Below, piece by piece: positions 46,536-58,406 of a stretch of DNA of 64,000 bases. Both the position numbers and the translations under genes were made by a program. The stretch covers positions 17,919,501 to 17,983,500 of the forward strand of contig JAPQWV010000017.1 in NCBI GenBank assembly GCA_027422505.1. The letters run 5' to 3'. Origin of the DNA: Craterostigma plantagineum. Its lineage: Eukaryota; Streptophyta; Magnoliopsida; Lamiales; Linderniaceae. Below the pieces are notes generated by a model. That model had not been told where the DNA came from, did no database searches, and saw only the letters and a program-made list of their open reading frames with translations. Every line of letters begins with the position of its first letter. The first letter of the stretch is position 1.

Positions 46536-46996
46536 TTTAGTTTGAAATAAAATCATTTTTGGACTTGATATAACCAATCCATTTTGAATAATAATTTTCT
46601 TAAATATATCAAGATGTTTAAAATGGGTTTCAATATCATAAGAAAATATTAAAATTTCATCAATATAAACGATAATAAAATTATTATAAGGAATAAAAAT
46701 ACCGTTCATGATATTTTGAAATTCAGAAGGGGCGTTTTTAAGACCAAAAGGCATAATGTTCCATTCAAATTGTCCAATTGGAACTGTAAAAGCTTTATAT
46801 CTATCATTTTCAGCTATTTGAATTTGCCAAAAACCTGATTTTAAATCAAATTTCAAAAATATAATAGCATTAAATAATCTATCTAAAAGATCTTTTGTTA
46901 TTCGGACTAATCCATTTCAAAACCTTATTTAATGGTTTGTAACTAATAACTAACCTGTGTGCTTCCCTTTCCTTTTCGGCATGATTATTTACATAA
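46536..46996 (-). pseudogene. Endogenous pararetrovirus reverse transcriptase fragment (copy 2)
   Basis: An open frame at 46476-46856 shows KFDLKSGFWQIQIAE, GQFEWNIMPFGLKNAPSEFQ and FIIVYIDEIL, the caulimovirid reverse transcriptase core with YIDE in place of YIDD. Upstream, to about 46996, VISYKPLNKVLKWI can be read in a broken frame. The same region occurs again at 48640-49066, so the RT core is duplicated within 3 kb. The plus-strand coat fragment abuts at 46535 in opposite orientation. Confidence 0.8.
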
Positions 46997-48135
46997 AATT
47001 CTTAAATCTTGAGTGGAAAGGGTGCTCCCCTTTCCTTTTCAGCATGATTGATAACCTAATTTCTCAAAAGGACTCGGAGGTTCCCTTTGTTGATGATTAT
47101 TAATCATTTCTTTATATTGAGAAATTTTCTCTTTGATTTTATCGAGAGTCTGCCGACTTTCATATTCACCTGTAGCAGTTTTTCTTATCATTTTTTTTCG
47201 TTTAAGACATGAAATCTTTTGTTGGGTATAACCCACTTCTGGTGTCCATCTCCAAATCCAAGGAATACTAAAATTCAATATAAAAGTGTAAAGAAGTCAT
47301 TCAATACATTCTCGTTTATGCTTTGGTTCTATTAGATTCGGAGAAATTTTTACCCATTCCTGGTATAATCCAGAGAAAGGCTCTTTAAGAATTTCAATTG
47401 AGGCTCCATAAGAAAGCCACCATTGATAAAACCAGTTAGGAATTTCGGACTTACAAACATCCGCACAAATTTTTATCCACCAAGAATGTTTTTTGTTTTC
47501 ATTCTGGTATAAAAAGACTTTATTAACGGCATTGATATAATCATAATAATTCAATTTAATTAGAGTTTTTAACTCAGGATGAAAATATTCTCTATCCTTT
47601 AAAGGGTGAATAGCCCATTTTCAGGCGAAATAATTTGCTTGAAAATAATTTTACTGAAGGTATAACCTTATTTCAAAGCAGTTTGGGAATTTCCCGCAGC
47701 AAATGATTAACACGTTCCTGTGGATTTAAGAATATTTTCATAATTATCACGATTTCTATAAAACGTGGCATCATATGATGCTTTATCAAAATACCTTGAC
47801 ATTAAAGTCCAAGGTTCATCTGATAATTTTAAATCTTTGAATTCTAGTAATATTATTACTTCAGTATGAGAAATTTTCTCATAGTCAACGTCATCTTCTT
47901 CCTTCGTAATTACTTTAGCATAAGAAGTTTCTTCATTAGAGGACTTAGCTTTCTGCTTTTTAAATTCAAGGAATTCCTTATACTCTTCGCCACTCAAAGT
48001 ATTACTTGAAGAAGCAGAGAAATTTTCTTTAGCGAGCTTTTTATAGCCCATTTGAGCAATAACGTTCTTGCCACCTCTTCCACCTCTATTAGAGGGGAAA
48101 TTTCTCCCATATTGGGACATATCTGCAAAATTCAT
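46997..48135 (-). pseudogene. Endogenous pararetrovirus downstream ORF (ORF2-like), function unknown
   Basis: Three blocks follow the RNase H on the minus strand. 48135-47707 starts MNFADMSQYGRNFPSNRGG and contains EEYKEFLEFKKQKAK and SDEPWTLMSRYFDKASYD. 47554-47297 contains HSWWIKICADVCKSEIPNW. 47278-47039 ends the frame (WRWTPEVGYTQQK). Frameshifts separate them. A second ORF after RT-RNase H is the layout described for Florendovirus genomes; I know no function for it. Confidence 0.6.
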
Positions 48136-49066
48136 GAAAGATATTCATGAGTTAGATAATCAGGAAGACTATTATCACTTCTTTTCTTATAAATAATTTC
48201 AAAATCAAATGGGGCTAAATGAGTCTGCCATCTCGCAAACATTTGTTTAGAGACATCATGCTTAAAATCTTTCTGAACATAAATTTTGCAGCTTGACAAT
48301 TTGTTTTTATTAAAACTTCTGATTATATAAATCATCCTAGAATTTAAGAACACACTTAACAATAGCAAGTAATTCTCTGGCTATAGTAGCATAATTTTTC
48401 TGAGCATTATTCCATCTCCTCGAATGGAATCTAACTAAATATTCTTTGTTATCTTCTGGAGAAACTTGTTTTAAGATTCCTCCAAAACCTAAATCAGACG
48501 CACCAGTCTCAATAATTTTCTGCCAATTAGGGTTAGCAAGCATAAGACATGGTAAATGCCTAACTTTATTCTTAATTTTCTTAATTGCTTCAGTGTGACT
48601 ACTTGCCCATTGACAACTTTTTCAATCTATCGTATAAAATAGACGTATCAATTGCAAGATTTTTATAATAAGGAGAAATGTAATTAAGACTCCCTAAAAA
48701 TTTTTGAAGCTAAGTCTTATCAAAAATTGATCTGGAATTCGGATGCAAACTCAATACTTCTATTAATAGGATTAACATTACCTTTTTCAATTGTATGACC
48801 CAAAAATCGAACTTTAGTTTGAAATAAAATCATTTTGGACTTGATATAACCAATCCATTTTGAATAATAATTTTCTTAAATATATCAAGATGTTTAAAAT
48901 GGGTTTCAATATCATAAGAAAATATTAAAATATCATCAATATAAACGATAATAAAATTACTATAAGGAATAAAAATATCGTTCATGATATTTTGAAATTC
49001 AGAAGGGGCGTTTTTAAGATCAAAAGGCATAACGTTCCATTCAAATTGTCCAATTGGGACTGTAAA
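48132..49066 (-). pseudogene. Endogenous pararetrovirus RT end and RNase H
   Basis: Reverse transcriptase (49030-48830) keeps NAPSEFQNIMNDIF and FIIVYIDDILIFS with an intact YIDD, then breaks. RNase H follows: IIETGASDLGFGGILKQ (48543-48337), whose catalytic Asp is changed to Gly in ETGAS compared with the usual ETDAS, and FARWQTHLAPFDFEI (48368-48132). It continues upstream into 59504 once the gypsy insertion (duplication GTAAA) is removed. Confidence 0.78.
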
Positions 49067-49559
49067 TGTGGCGCCCCGCCATCTACTAACCTTTCTAATG
49101 TTATCTTACGTGACTAAATATAATATAAAGTAAACAATACGCGAAAATGCGTATTAAATTTTTCCTTTTATATAAAGGAATTCATTATGTACATGCTCAA
49201 AATATCGCTCCAACCCTATATACAAGGGAAGTGTATTAGTGCGAAGCAAAAGAAACCCTAACGCCCGGCCACACAGGTCGCATCCATGTACACACCACCC
49301 CCAAAAGTCGCTGGAAGCTTCAAAAGGTGAGCCTTGCCATCAAAAGCGATCACGTACCGTGGTCGCGTGCACCTACAACACATAAAGTAAGGGGTAAGCT
49401 ATAAAGCTCAGTAAGTAGGAATATGCAATGTCGTGAACATGAAAACCCCGGAAAGGCATCCGCGCCAATGCATCCCACACCTCATAAATCAAACTCAATC
49501 TCATATCAGGGCCCTCGGCTAACTTGCTATGCACCATAAAGAGCTCTAATCCAACATGG

Positions 49560-49740
49560 ATAAACGTGGCAGCGACCTACGCTGGGTAGCCTACGCTAGG
49601 TTTCCCTAGGTCGCACCCTCCCAGGTCGTCCCCTCTGCAGTGCGGTAGCCCACGCTGGTACCTTACGCTGGTTAGCCTACGCTAGGGTCCCCCCTAGGTC
49701 GCTCCTTCCCAGGTCGCACCCTCCAGGTCGCATCCCTCCG
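49560..49740. repeat. Minisatellite-like cluster in chromovirus LTR
   Basis: Interleaved short units TAGCCTACGCTGG and CCCAGGTCGCACCCT occur several times each, with variants such as CCCACGCTGG. The same cluster is at 57135-57295 in the other LTR, one GGTCGC unit shorter. Confidence 0.7.
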
Positions 49741-50269
49741 CTATCAGGGCATCAGCCCAAATAAAATAAACAGGGCAAAAGCCCAAATAAATATATAATA
49801 TAATCGACGACGCACCACGCCGTCATGGTGCCATAGAAGTAGCCCTGACTCAACTGCGAGTCGACATCAAATGCCTATATCGGCAAATATCCTTCGCCCT
49901 CGGGCGATAAGTACTGTGCACGCTCATCTCACACAAACCCCGATTGTCTCGTGCATGCACATGGATATGCAACGTGAATTAATATCGTAAGCACTTACCA
50001 TGCAGAAGCATGTCAAATAATTCACGTAATAATATAAACACCCAAGCACATAGTCACGTAAGCACATACAAATAAAATATGTGTTGTAGTTGAAATTCCC
50101 ACTTACCTGGTACTCCTTAGCTATTTTATTTAGCGTACTGTAAATCGTTAGTCTTCGAATCCTAAATATAGAAACATATAGAATTAGGGTTTGTTAGTCT
50201 AGTTATAATTTCACGAAATTGGCTTAATTTAGAAAACCCTAGTTTTGACTTATAAATTTCGAAACCAAA

Positions 50270-50824
50270 TTTTTGAATTAACCTCGACATGACTTAGACA
50301 TTTTCATGATAAATCTCGACATAGCACATAAAATTTCGAGGTATGTTTTAATGCTATAACCAAGATGTCGAGATATTATATGTCGAAGTCAATATCATAA
50401 ATGGAATTTAATATAGGATTAATATCGACATATATTATGAAATGGGTCTTGAGTGGAATCTCGATATACATGTCGAGATTATGAATAAAAGGTCAATTGT
50501 AGTTATAATCAGACGTCAAGATGATTGTTGATATTATAATTAATATAAACCTCGAACTTGGTTAAAGGAAACTTCGAAGTAGAATATAAGATGTCGGGGT
50601 TGATTAGTGAAAATTCTCGACATGGTTTTTAAATACAAATCTCGACATCTCACGATTGCATCTCTAATAAGATTTCGATATGTGTACAAATGAAAATCTC
50701 GATATGGCTTTGGTGTTAAGCTTTTGACATTGAACCTACATAATTCTTCAGATAAATATCGACATGCTTTAGATATGAACCTCGACAACTTACATAAATC
50801 TCGATATCTAACAGTAATTTAATA

Positions 50825-50871
<47 letters not shown>

Positions 50872-50960
50872 TCGACATTTTAACTTTAAGTTTTAACACA
50901 TAACATATACAAAAATATCGAGATTCAATAATAAGCTTTCGAGATTTATTTCGACTTCTA
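50270..50960. repeat. Dense TCGACAT / TCGATAT / TCGAGAT motif cluster in LTR
   Basis: Words of the form (AA)TCTCGACATG, TCGATAT and TCGAGAT recur about every 20-30 bases on both strands over 700 bp, including GTCGAGATT and its complement AATCTCGAC. The cluster is repeated at 57830-58510 in the other LTR. Spacing is irregular, so this is not a simple tandem array. Confidence 0.75.
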
Positions 50961-52008
50961 ACTCATTGTTAATCCCGAAAAATCATATCTATAAACTAAT
51001 AAGGTTTAGAATTCTTATCAAACTGCCCACTTCTTCATCTGGGGCTAGTTTCTAACTAAAAGTTAAATCTCCAACCCTAGAACACGTTCTTCTACTTAAA
51101 TTAATTTCTTTTAAGGAAACCCTAATTTAAGCATACCCTAATTCACGTAACTGGAGATCTTCTCTACTAACTGGTGGCTCTGCTGTCTATGGTATACATG
51201 AACTCTAGGAGCTTTTTCAGTTTATTAAGGTAAAACAATTATTAACCTATACTTAAGAATTATAATAGTCGTAAGTGGTGTTTTCTTACCAAAAATCCGA
51301 AGTCTTGTATTGGCTATGAGCTCCTTACTTAATCAACTCGTTGGCTTCCCTTCTTTCTTTTTTTTTTGTGTTTCGTTGGTTCTTCCTTAATGATATGTAA
51401 ATTGATATGTAAATTCTCTTTTGATTCACTTGTTGCTTGCGTGTGGTATAATACAATTGATATCAACACCTTTTTGTTGATTCTTATCTTTATCTTAGGT
51501 AACATTTCTTATTTTATTGTTATTTCAATTTTCTCTCATAACTAAGCCTTCTGGAATTCTCTCCTAACAACCCTTATTTTATTATTAACACCCCTTTACC
51601 TCATGGCTAAGCTATCGACGTACATAGTTTAAAGTTCTAAGTCGTAATTTGTGAAATTTTCTTTTATTCTTGTAGCAATCTATTCATCTATTTCGAGACT
51701 TGCAACTTTTCCTAACTAATTCTTATTGCATATCAAATACATTAATTTTCCTATCTCTCGCAAGTCCTTCTACCCAAAATTTCTCATATTCTAATACACC
51801 CTTTTTATTATTATTATTATTAAGTTAGAATTCATAATAGCACATAATTAACTAAACACATATGAGATCACGTAGACACGTATTATCGTAAAACATGTTC
51901 CATGCAGTCACGTAAGACATATGATATGTATGTAAATTTATTGGCCGGCTTACTTACGGGACTCGGATATTACATCCTCCCCCCTTAAAAGGGATTTCGC
52001 CCCCGAAA

Positions 52009-55000
52009 TCAGGTAGGGAGAAATAGCTCAGGATAGCGGTTTCTCATTTCATCTTCTCGTTCCCACGTAGCTTCCTCCGTGGACTGATTCTGCCATAAGA
52101 CCTTGACTAATGGAATTTCTTTATTCCGTAATCGTTTCGTGTCGTACATAAGGATTTCTACTGGCTTTTCCTCGTAGCTCAAATCTGGCTTAAGCTGTTG
52201 ATGAAGATTCTCAGTGTTCAGCACATGGCTTGGATCTGCGATATATTTTCGTAACGTCGATACATGAAAGACATCATGTACTTGTGCTAGCGAATTCGGT
52301 AGTTCCAGTTGATAGGCAACTTCGCCAACTTTTCTGAGGATTCGGAACGGTCCTATATACCTCGGGCTTAACTTGCCCTTTTTCCCAAACCGCTTAACGC
52401 CTTTCATTGGGGACACCTTCAAAAATATGAAGTCATCTACTTGGAACTCCAGTGGTCTACGCTTTTGATCTGCGTAGCTTTTCTGTCTGCTTTGGGCCGT
52501 TTTCATCCTTTCTCGTATTCGAGTAATGGCTTCTGTCATTTCTTGTACTAAATCAGGACCTAATATTGCCCGTTCTCCAACTTCGTCCCAGTGAATTGGA
52601 GATCTGCATTTGCGTCCGTATAGAGCGTCATATGGAGCCATTCCGATTGTTGCGTGGAAGCTGTTGTTGTATGAAAATTCAATCAAAGGAAGATATCGGC
52701 TCCAATTTCCTTTAAAATCGAGCACACAGGCTCTTAGCATATCTTCCAACGTCTGAATTGTTCGTTCAGACTGTCCGTCTGTCTGAGGATGGTAGGCAGT
52801 ACTGAATGATAGCTTGGTTCCCATGGCCTTTTGCAAACTCATCCAGAACTTGGATAAGAATCTCGAATCACGATCGGAAACGATCGAAATTGGAACTCCG
52901 TGCAGTCGTACTATTTCTTGAATGTACAGTTCCACGTATCGTTCCATTGAGAATGTTGAACTGATAGGCAGGAAGTGAGCGGACTTGGTCAATCGATCAA
53001 CGATGACCCATATAGCGTCGTGGCATTTCACGGTCTTAGCCAAGCCAACAACGAAGTCCATCGTAATATGATCCCACTTCCATTCAGGTACTGGTAGGGA
53101 TTGCAAGGTTCCTGCCGGTCGTTGATGCTCTTCCTTAATTCGCTGGCACGTCAGGCATTGACTTACAAATGTTGCAATTTCTCGTTTCATCCCTGGCCAC
53201 CAATAGTTGGCTCGTAGATCTCTGTACATCTCCGTTGCTCCTGGGTGGATTGAGTAGACAGTAGTATGGGCTTCCGTCATGACAGTCTTTCGTAGTTCGG
53301 CATTGTTAGGAATATAGAGACGTCTTCTATAATATAAACTCCCGTCGTCTCGTATGGTGAAGTCTGCTGATCTTTGTTCCATTGGTGCTTCTTTGATTTT
53401 CAGATATAATTCGTCATTCTCCTGGGCCTTCGTAATTTGCTCCATCAATGTGGGTCGAAGTGTTAACGCTGCTAGTCTTGCCTCGATCTCGCCCATAGGT
53501 ATTAACTCCACTTCGAGCCTTTGTAGCTCTGTATTGACAGTCTTGCGGCTTAGTGCATCAGCTACTACGTTCGCCTTTCCCGGGTGATAACTGATTACAC
53601 AGTCATAGTCCTTGACTAGCTCAAGCCACCGTCGTTGTCTCATATTTAACTCCTTCTGAGTGAAGAAGTATTTGAGACTCTTGTGATCCGTGAAAATCTC
53701 GCATCGCTCGCCATATAAGTAGTGCCTCCAGATCTTGAGAGCAAAGACTACAGCGGCAAGCTCTAGGTCGTGAGTTGGGTAGTTCTTCTCATAATCCTTT
53801 AGCTGTCGGGAAGCATATGCAACTACGTTTCCATTCTGCATTAGAACGCATCCTAGGCCATTCTTGGACGCATCACTATAAACAGAAAACCCTCCAGTGC
53901 CTGTAGGGATAGTTAGCACCGGAGCCGTAGTGAGTCGTCGCTTAAGTTCCTGAAAGCTTTGCTCGCAAGCATCGTCCCATTGAAAGGGAGTATTCTTCTT
54001 CGTTAGCTTCGTCAGGGTTGATGCGATTTTGGAGAAATCTTTGATAAATTTTCTGTAGTATCCGGCTAGTCCAAGAAAACTCCGTATTTCTGTCACGTTC
54101 GTCGGTTGCGGCCAGTTGTTAATAGCCTCGATCTTGCTGGGGTCGACAGAAATTCCAGCTCCTGAAATAACGTGTCCAAGAAATGCGACTTGGTTGAGCC
54201 AGAACTCGCATTTCTTGAATTACGCATACAGCTGCTTTTCTCGTAATATTTCCAGTACGATCTTCAAGTGTTGTTCGTGCTCCACCTTAGTCTTCGAGTA
54301 GATAAGAATGTCATCGATGAATACGATGACACATTTATCCAGGAATGGCTTGAATACCCGGTTCATCAGGTCCATAAATGCTGCTGGCGCATTAGTCAGC
54401 CCGAAAGGCATGACTAGAAACTCATAGTGCCCGTAGCGGGTACTAAAAGCAGTTTTCGGAACATCCTCTTCTCTAATCTTCAACTGGTGATATCCTGACC
54501 TCAGGTCTATCTTTGAAAAGACGGTTGCGCCTTGTAATTGATCAAATAGATCATCAATTCTGGGTAGAGGGTACTTGTTCTTGATTGTGATCTTGTTCAA
54601 CTCCCTGTAATCGATGCAGAGTCGCATCGATCCATCTTTCTTCTTAACGAATAGAACCGGCGCTCCCCAAGGTGAAAAGCTTGGCTGAATGAATCCCTTC
54701 TGTAATAATTCGTCTAGCTGCCCTTTCAGTTCCTTCAACTCGGTTGGAGCTAACCGGTAAGGAGCCTTCGAAATTGGTGCAGCTCCAGGTATTAGATCGA
54801 TCGTGAATTGGATTTCACGATCAGGAGGTAGTCCTGGTAAATCTTCTGGAAAAACAACGGGAAATTCTCGTACTACTGGAATTTCTTCTAATTTTGGGGA
54901 GAAACGTTCCTCTGATGTTATTGCAAAAATGAGGTATGCTTCACATCCCGCTTTGATCAAACGTGGTGCCTTCAATGCCGAAATCTTCGAAATACCTTTG

Positions 55001-55515
55001 CCTTTAGCCGTTCCAGTAAAGACGAATGGTTCACTTTTTTTTAAGCTGAACGTGACTGTCTTGTGGTTACAATCGATCACAGCTCCATATTTAGACAGCC
55101 AGTCCATTCCTAAGATTACTTCATAATCGTTCATCGGAATGATTATGAGGTTTACAGGTAGTTCTCTATCACTAACTAATACTGGGCAATCTCGTAAGAT
55201 TAGGCTAGTTCGGGTCGAAGCCTCATGTGGAATAGTTACGTTATACTCACACTCAGATTGCTGAGGTGTAATCCCGAGTCTCGCCACGTATTTAGATGAT
55301 GCAAATGAATGCGAGGCTCCTGAGTCTATTAATATGCATGTCGGGGTATGGTGTATAGATAAGGTACCTGCTACTACTGACGGGTCGGTCTCTGCTTCCT
55401 CGGACGTCATGGTATATACACGAGCTGGTACAGTTGGTGGTCTCGCCTGGCCTGCAGCTTGACTTCCAGAAGTGTTCTCCGGGCATTGTTTCGCATATGC
55501 CCTGGCCTTCCGCAT
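52009..55515 (-). pseudogene. Chromovirus pol with one in-frame stop
   Basis: One frame runs from 55515 to 52009 (1168 codons) apart from a single TAA at 54220-54222, between QLYA and FKKCEFWL. Protease: [13 protein letters not shown] near residue 64 and [33 protein letters not shown], then [10 protein letters not shown], the F/YIDD catalytic box. After the stop: [11 protein letters not shown], RNase H with [14 protein letters not shown] and [10 protein letters not shown], integrase with the HHCC zinc finger ([28 protein letters not shown]), [25 protein letters not shown] and [13 protein letters not shown]. The C-terminus ([19 protein letters not shown]) is chromodomain-like. Read-through or repair of one codon would give a complete enzyme, so it decayed very recently. 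Confidence 0.92.
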
Positions 55516-56474
55516 CTGAAGCAGTTATTAGTCAGTGGAGGACAGTTACCAAAATGTCGTCTCCCACACCTTGGACAATTTGGTACCGGTGCAGAAAACC
55601 TTGGTGGCATCTGATTTGGTTGTTGAGGTGGTCCAGGTCTATTCTGGAAATTGGGCTTTACGCCCTTCGAGAAAAACCGCTTCTTCTGGTTTCCTCCACT
55701 CCACTGTGTTCCTTGCACAAATTTTCTCTTCGCCTCTTGAGCTCGAATGATTCGAGTCTCAGCCTGTTCAGCGATTAAAGCTCTTTCTGCAGCTTGAGCG
55801 TATGTGACCCCCTGAAGCCCGGCCATATTCACATCGCGATACAATTCTGGCTTCAGGCCCTCTAGAAAGCGTTCGATCTTCAGGGCATCAGTGCTAACCA
55901 TGTGAGTGGCAAACCTCGACAACTGTTCAAATTTTCTAATATACTCAGCCACAGTCATTGTCCCTTGTCGTAGGTTAATGAACTCGTTCATTCTCTGGGC
56001 TCGAACTGGAGCGGTAAAGTACTTGCTCCTGAAGAGTTCTTTGAAACGATCCCAGCTCATCGTGATCGGGTCCTCGATTGCCAAGATGGTGTCCCACCAA
56101 TGGCCTGCACTTCCCCGCAGTAGAAATGCAGCACATAACACTTTCTCTTCCTCAGGGATGCGGCTGTACTGAAACATGCTTTCAAGGGTCCTTAACCAAT
56201 CCTCAGCAGACGTGGGATCGATGGCGTCTTCAAATGTAGGCGGATTGAGTTTGCGAAACCTTTCCCCAACGATCTCGATTCTTTCTGCCTGGGAAGGTGT
56301 GGTTTGCTGCCCCTCAGTGTTTCGTTGTTGGATTAATTCTTGGATTTGGGCAGATTGCTGACGCACTAACTCCGTAAGTTGGAGAATAGCAGCGTCACGA
56401 TTATCAGTCGGTGTTTCGGGTTCTTTACCCCGATCGGAGCTCCCACTGCCTTCACTTCTTGTTCTACCCATCAT
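55407..56474 (-). pseudogene. Chromovirus gag
   Basis: 355 codons starting MMGRTRSEGSGSSDRGKE, with a short coiled-coil-like segment (LVRQQSAQIQELIQQR, residues 35-50), the retrotransposon gag core (AEDWLRTLESMFQYSRIPEE; LFRSKYFTAPVRAQRMNEF), and a CCHC start [10 protein letters not shown] near residue 320. The knuckle is broken by a one-base indel about ten bases later. The alternative frame of 55515 continues KQCPENTSG, supplying the missing cysteine and the protease. Relatives have gag and pol in one frame, so this shift is a lesion rather than programmed frameshifting, though the latter is not excluded. Confidence 0.85.
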
Positions 56475-56630
56475 AAATATTCCTACCCTGATGTCCCTAA
56501 GGCCAATAAATTACGCAGCACAAACAAAAATCACAGGAACAAAAACTTACTAGCAAGGCTGCCTCCACGCTTTTGAGTGTGTGTACATAGACAGTCTACA
56601 GAACCTACAACCGAAGCTCTGATACCACCC

Positions 56631-58375
56631 TGTGGCGCCCCGCCATCTACTAACCTTTCTAATGTTATCTTACGTGACTAAATATAATATAAAGTAAACA
56701 ATACGCGAAAATGCGTATTAAATTTTTCCTTTTATATAAAGGAATTCATTATGTACATGCTCAAAATATCGCTCCAACCCTATATACAAGGGAAGTGTAT
56801 TAGTGCGAAGCAAAAGAAACCCTAACGCCCGGCCACACAGGTCGCATCCATGTACACACCACCCCCAAAAGTCGCTGGAAGCTTCAAAAGGTGAGCCTTG
56901 CCATCAAAAGAGATCACGTACCGTGGTCGCGTGCACCTACAACACATAAAGTAAGGGGTAAGCTATAAAGCTCAGTAAGTAGGAATATGCAATGTCGTGA
57001 ACGTGAAAACCCCGCAAAGGCATCCGCGCCAATGCATCCCACACCTCGTAAATCAAACTCAATCTCATATCTCTCAGGGCCCTCGGCTAACTTGCTATGC
57101 ACCATAAAGAGCTCTAATCCAACATGGATAAACGTGGCAGCGACCTACGCTGGGTAGCCTACGCTAGGTTTCCCTAGGTCGCACCCTCCCAGGTCGTCCC
57201 CTCTGCCGTGCGGTAGCCCACGCTGGTAGCCTACGCTGGTTAGCCTACGCTAGGGTCCCCCCTAGGTCGCTCCTTCCCAGGTCGCATCCCTCCGCTATCA
57301 GGGCATCAGCCCAAATAAAATAAACAGGGTAGAAGCCCAAATAAATATATAATATAATCGACGACGCACCACGCCGTCATGGTGCCATAGAAGTAGCCCT
57401 GACTCAACTCCGAGTCGACATCAAATGCCTATATCGGCAAATATCCTTCGCCCTCGGGCGATAAGTACTGTGCACGCTCATCTCACACACCCGATTGTCT
57501 CGTGCATGCACATGGATATGCTACGTGAATTAATATCGTAAGCACTTACCATGCAGAAGCATGTCAAATAATTCACGTAATAATATAAACACCCAAGCAC
57601 ATAGTCACGTAAGCACATACAAATAAAATATGTGTTGTAGTTGAAATTCCCACTTACCTGGTACTCCTTAGCTATTTTATTTAGCGTACTGTAAATCGTT
57701 AGTCTTCGAATCCTAAATATAGAAACATATAGAATTAGGGTTTGTTAGTCTAGTTATAATTTCACGAAATTGGCTTAATTTAGAAAACCCTAGTTTTGAC
57801 TTATAAATTTCGAAACCAAATTTTTGAATTAACCTCGACATGACTTAGACATTTTCATGATAAATCTCGACATAGCACATAAAATTTCGAGGTATGTTTT
57901 AATGCTATAACCAAGATGTCGAGATATTATATGTCGAAGTCAATATCATAAATGGAATTTAATATAGGATTAATATCGACATATATTATGAAATGGGTCT
58001 TGAGTGGAATCTCGATATACATGTCGAGATTATGAATAAAAGGTCAATTGTAGTTATAATCAGACGTCAAGAAGATTGTTGATATTATAATTAATATAAA
58101 CCTCGAACTTGGTTAAAGGAAACTTCGAAGTAGAATATAAGATGTCGGGGTTGATTAGTGAAAATTCTCGACATGGTTTTTAAATACAAATCTCGACATC
58201 TCACGATTGCATCTCTAATAAGATTTCGATATGTGTACAAATGAAAATCTCGATATGGCTTTGGTGTTAAGCTTTCGACATTGAACCTACATAATTCTTC
58301 AGATAAATATCGACATGCTTTAGATATGAACCTCGACAACTTACATAAATCTCGATATCTAACAGTAATTTAATA

Positions 58376-58406
<31 letters not shown>

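Larger units (their letters stand above)
49067..51974 (-). repeat. 3' LTR of chromovirus (2908 bp)
   Basis: It matches 56631-59498 with few substitutions and a limited set of indels, chiefly a longer TA run near 50830-50866, a 13-base difference in the GGTCGC minisatellite, and short gaps near 51260 and 51470. It contains the clusters listed as repeats at 49560-49740 and 50270-50960. Confidence 0.95.

Noticed and set aside
50540..50788. 82-codon minus-strand frame, present again at 58091-58339
   Set aside because: It falls within the chromovirus LTR motif cluster; both copies exist because the LTR is duplicated, not because of coding conservation.
55450..55515. Programmed gag-pol frameshift in the chromovirus
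   Set aside because: The shift falls inside the zinc knuckle and destroys it, while the shifted frame restores the missing cysteine, which fits a random indel better.
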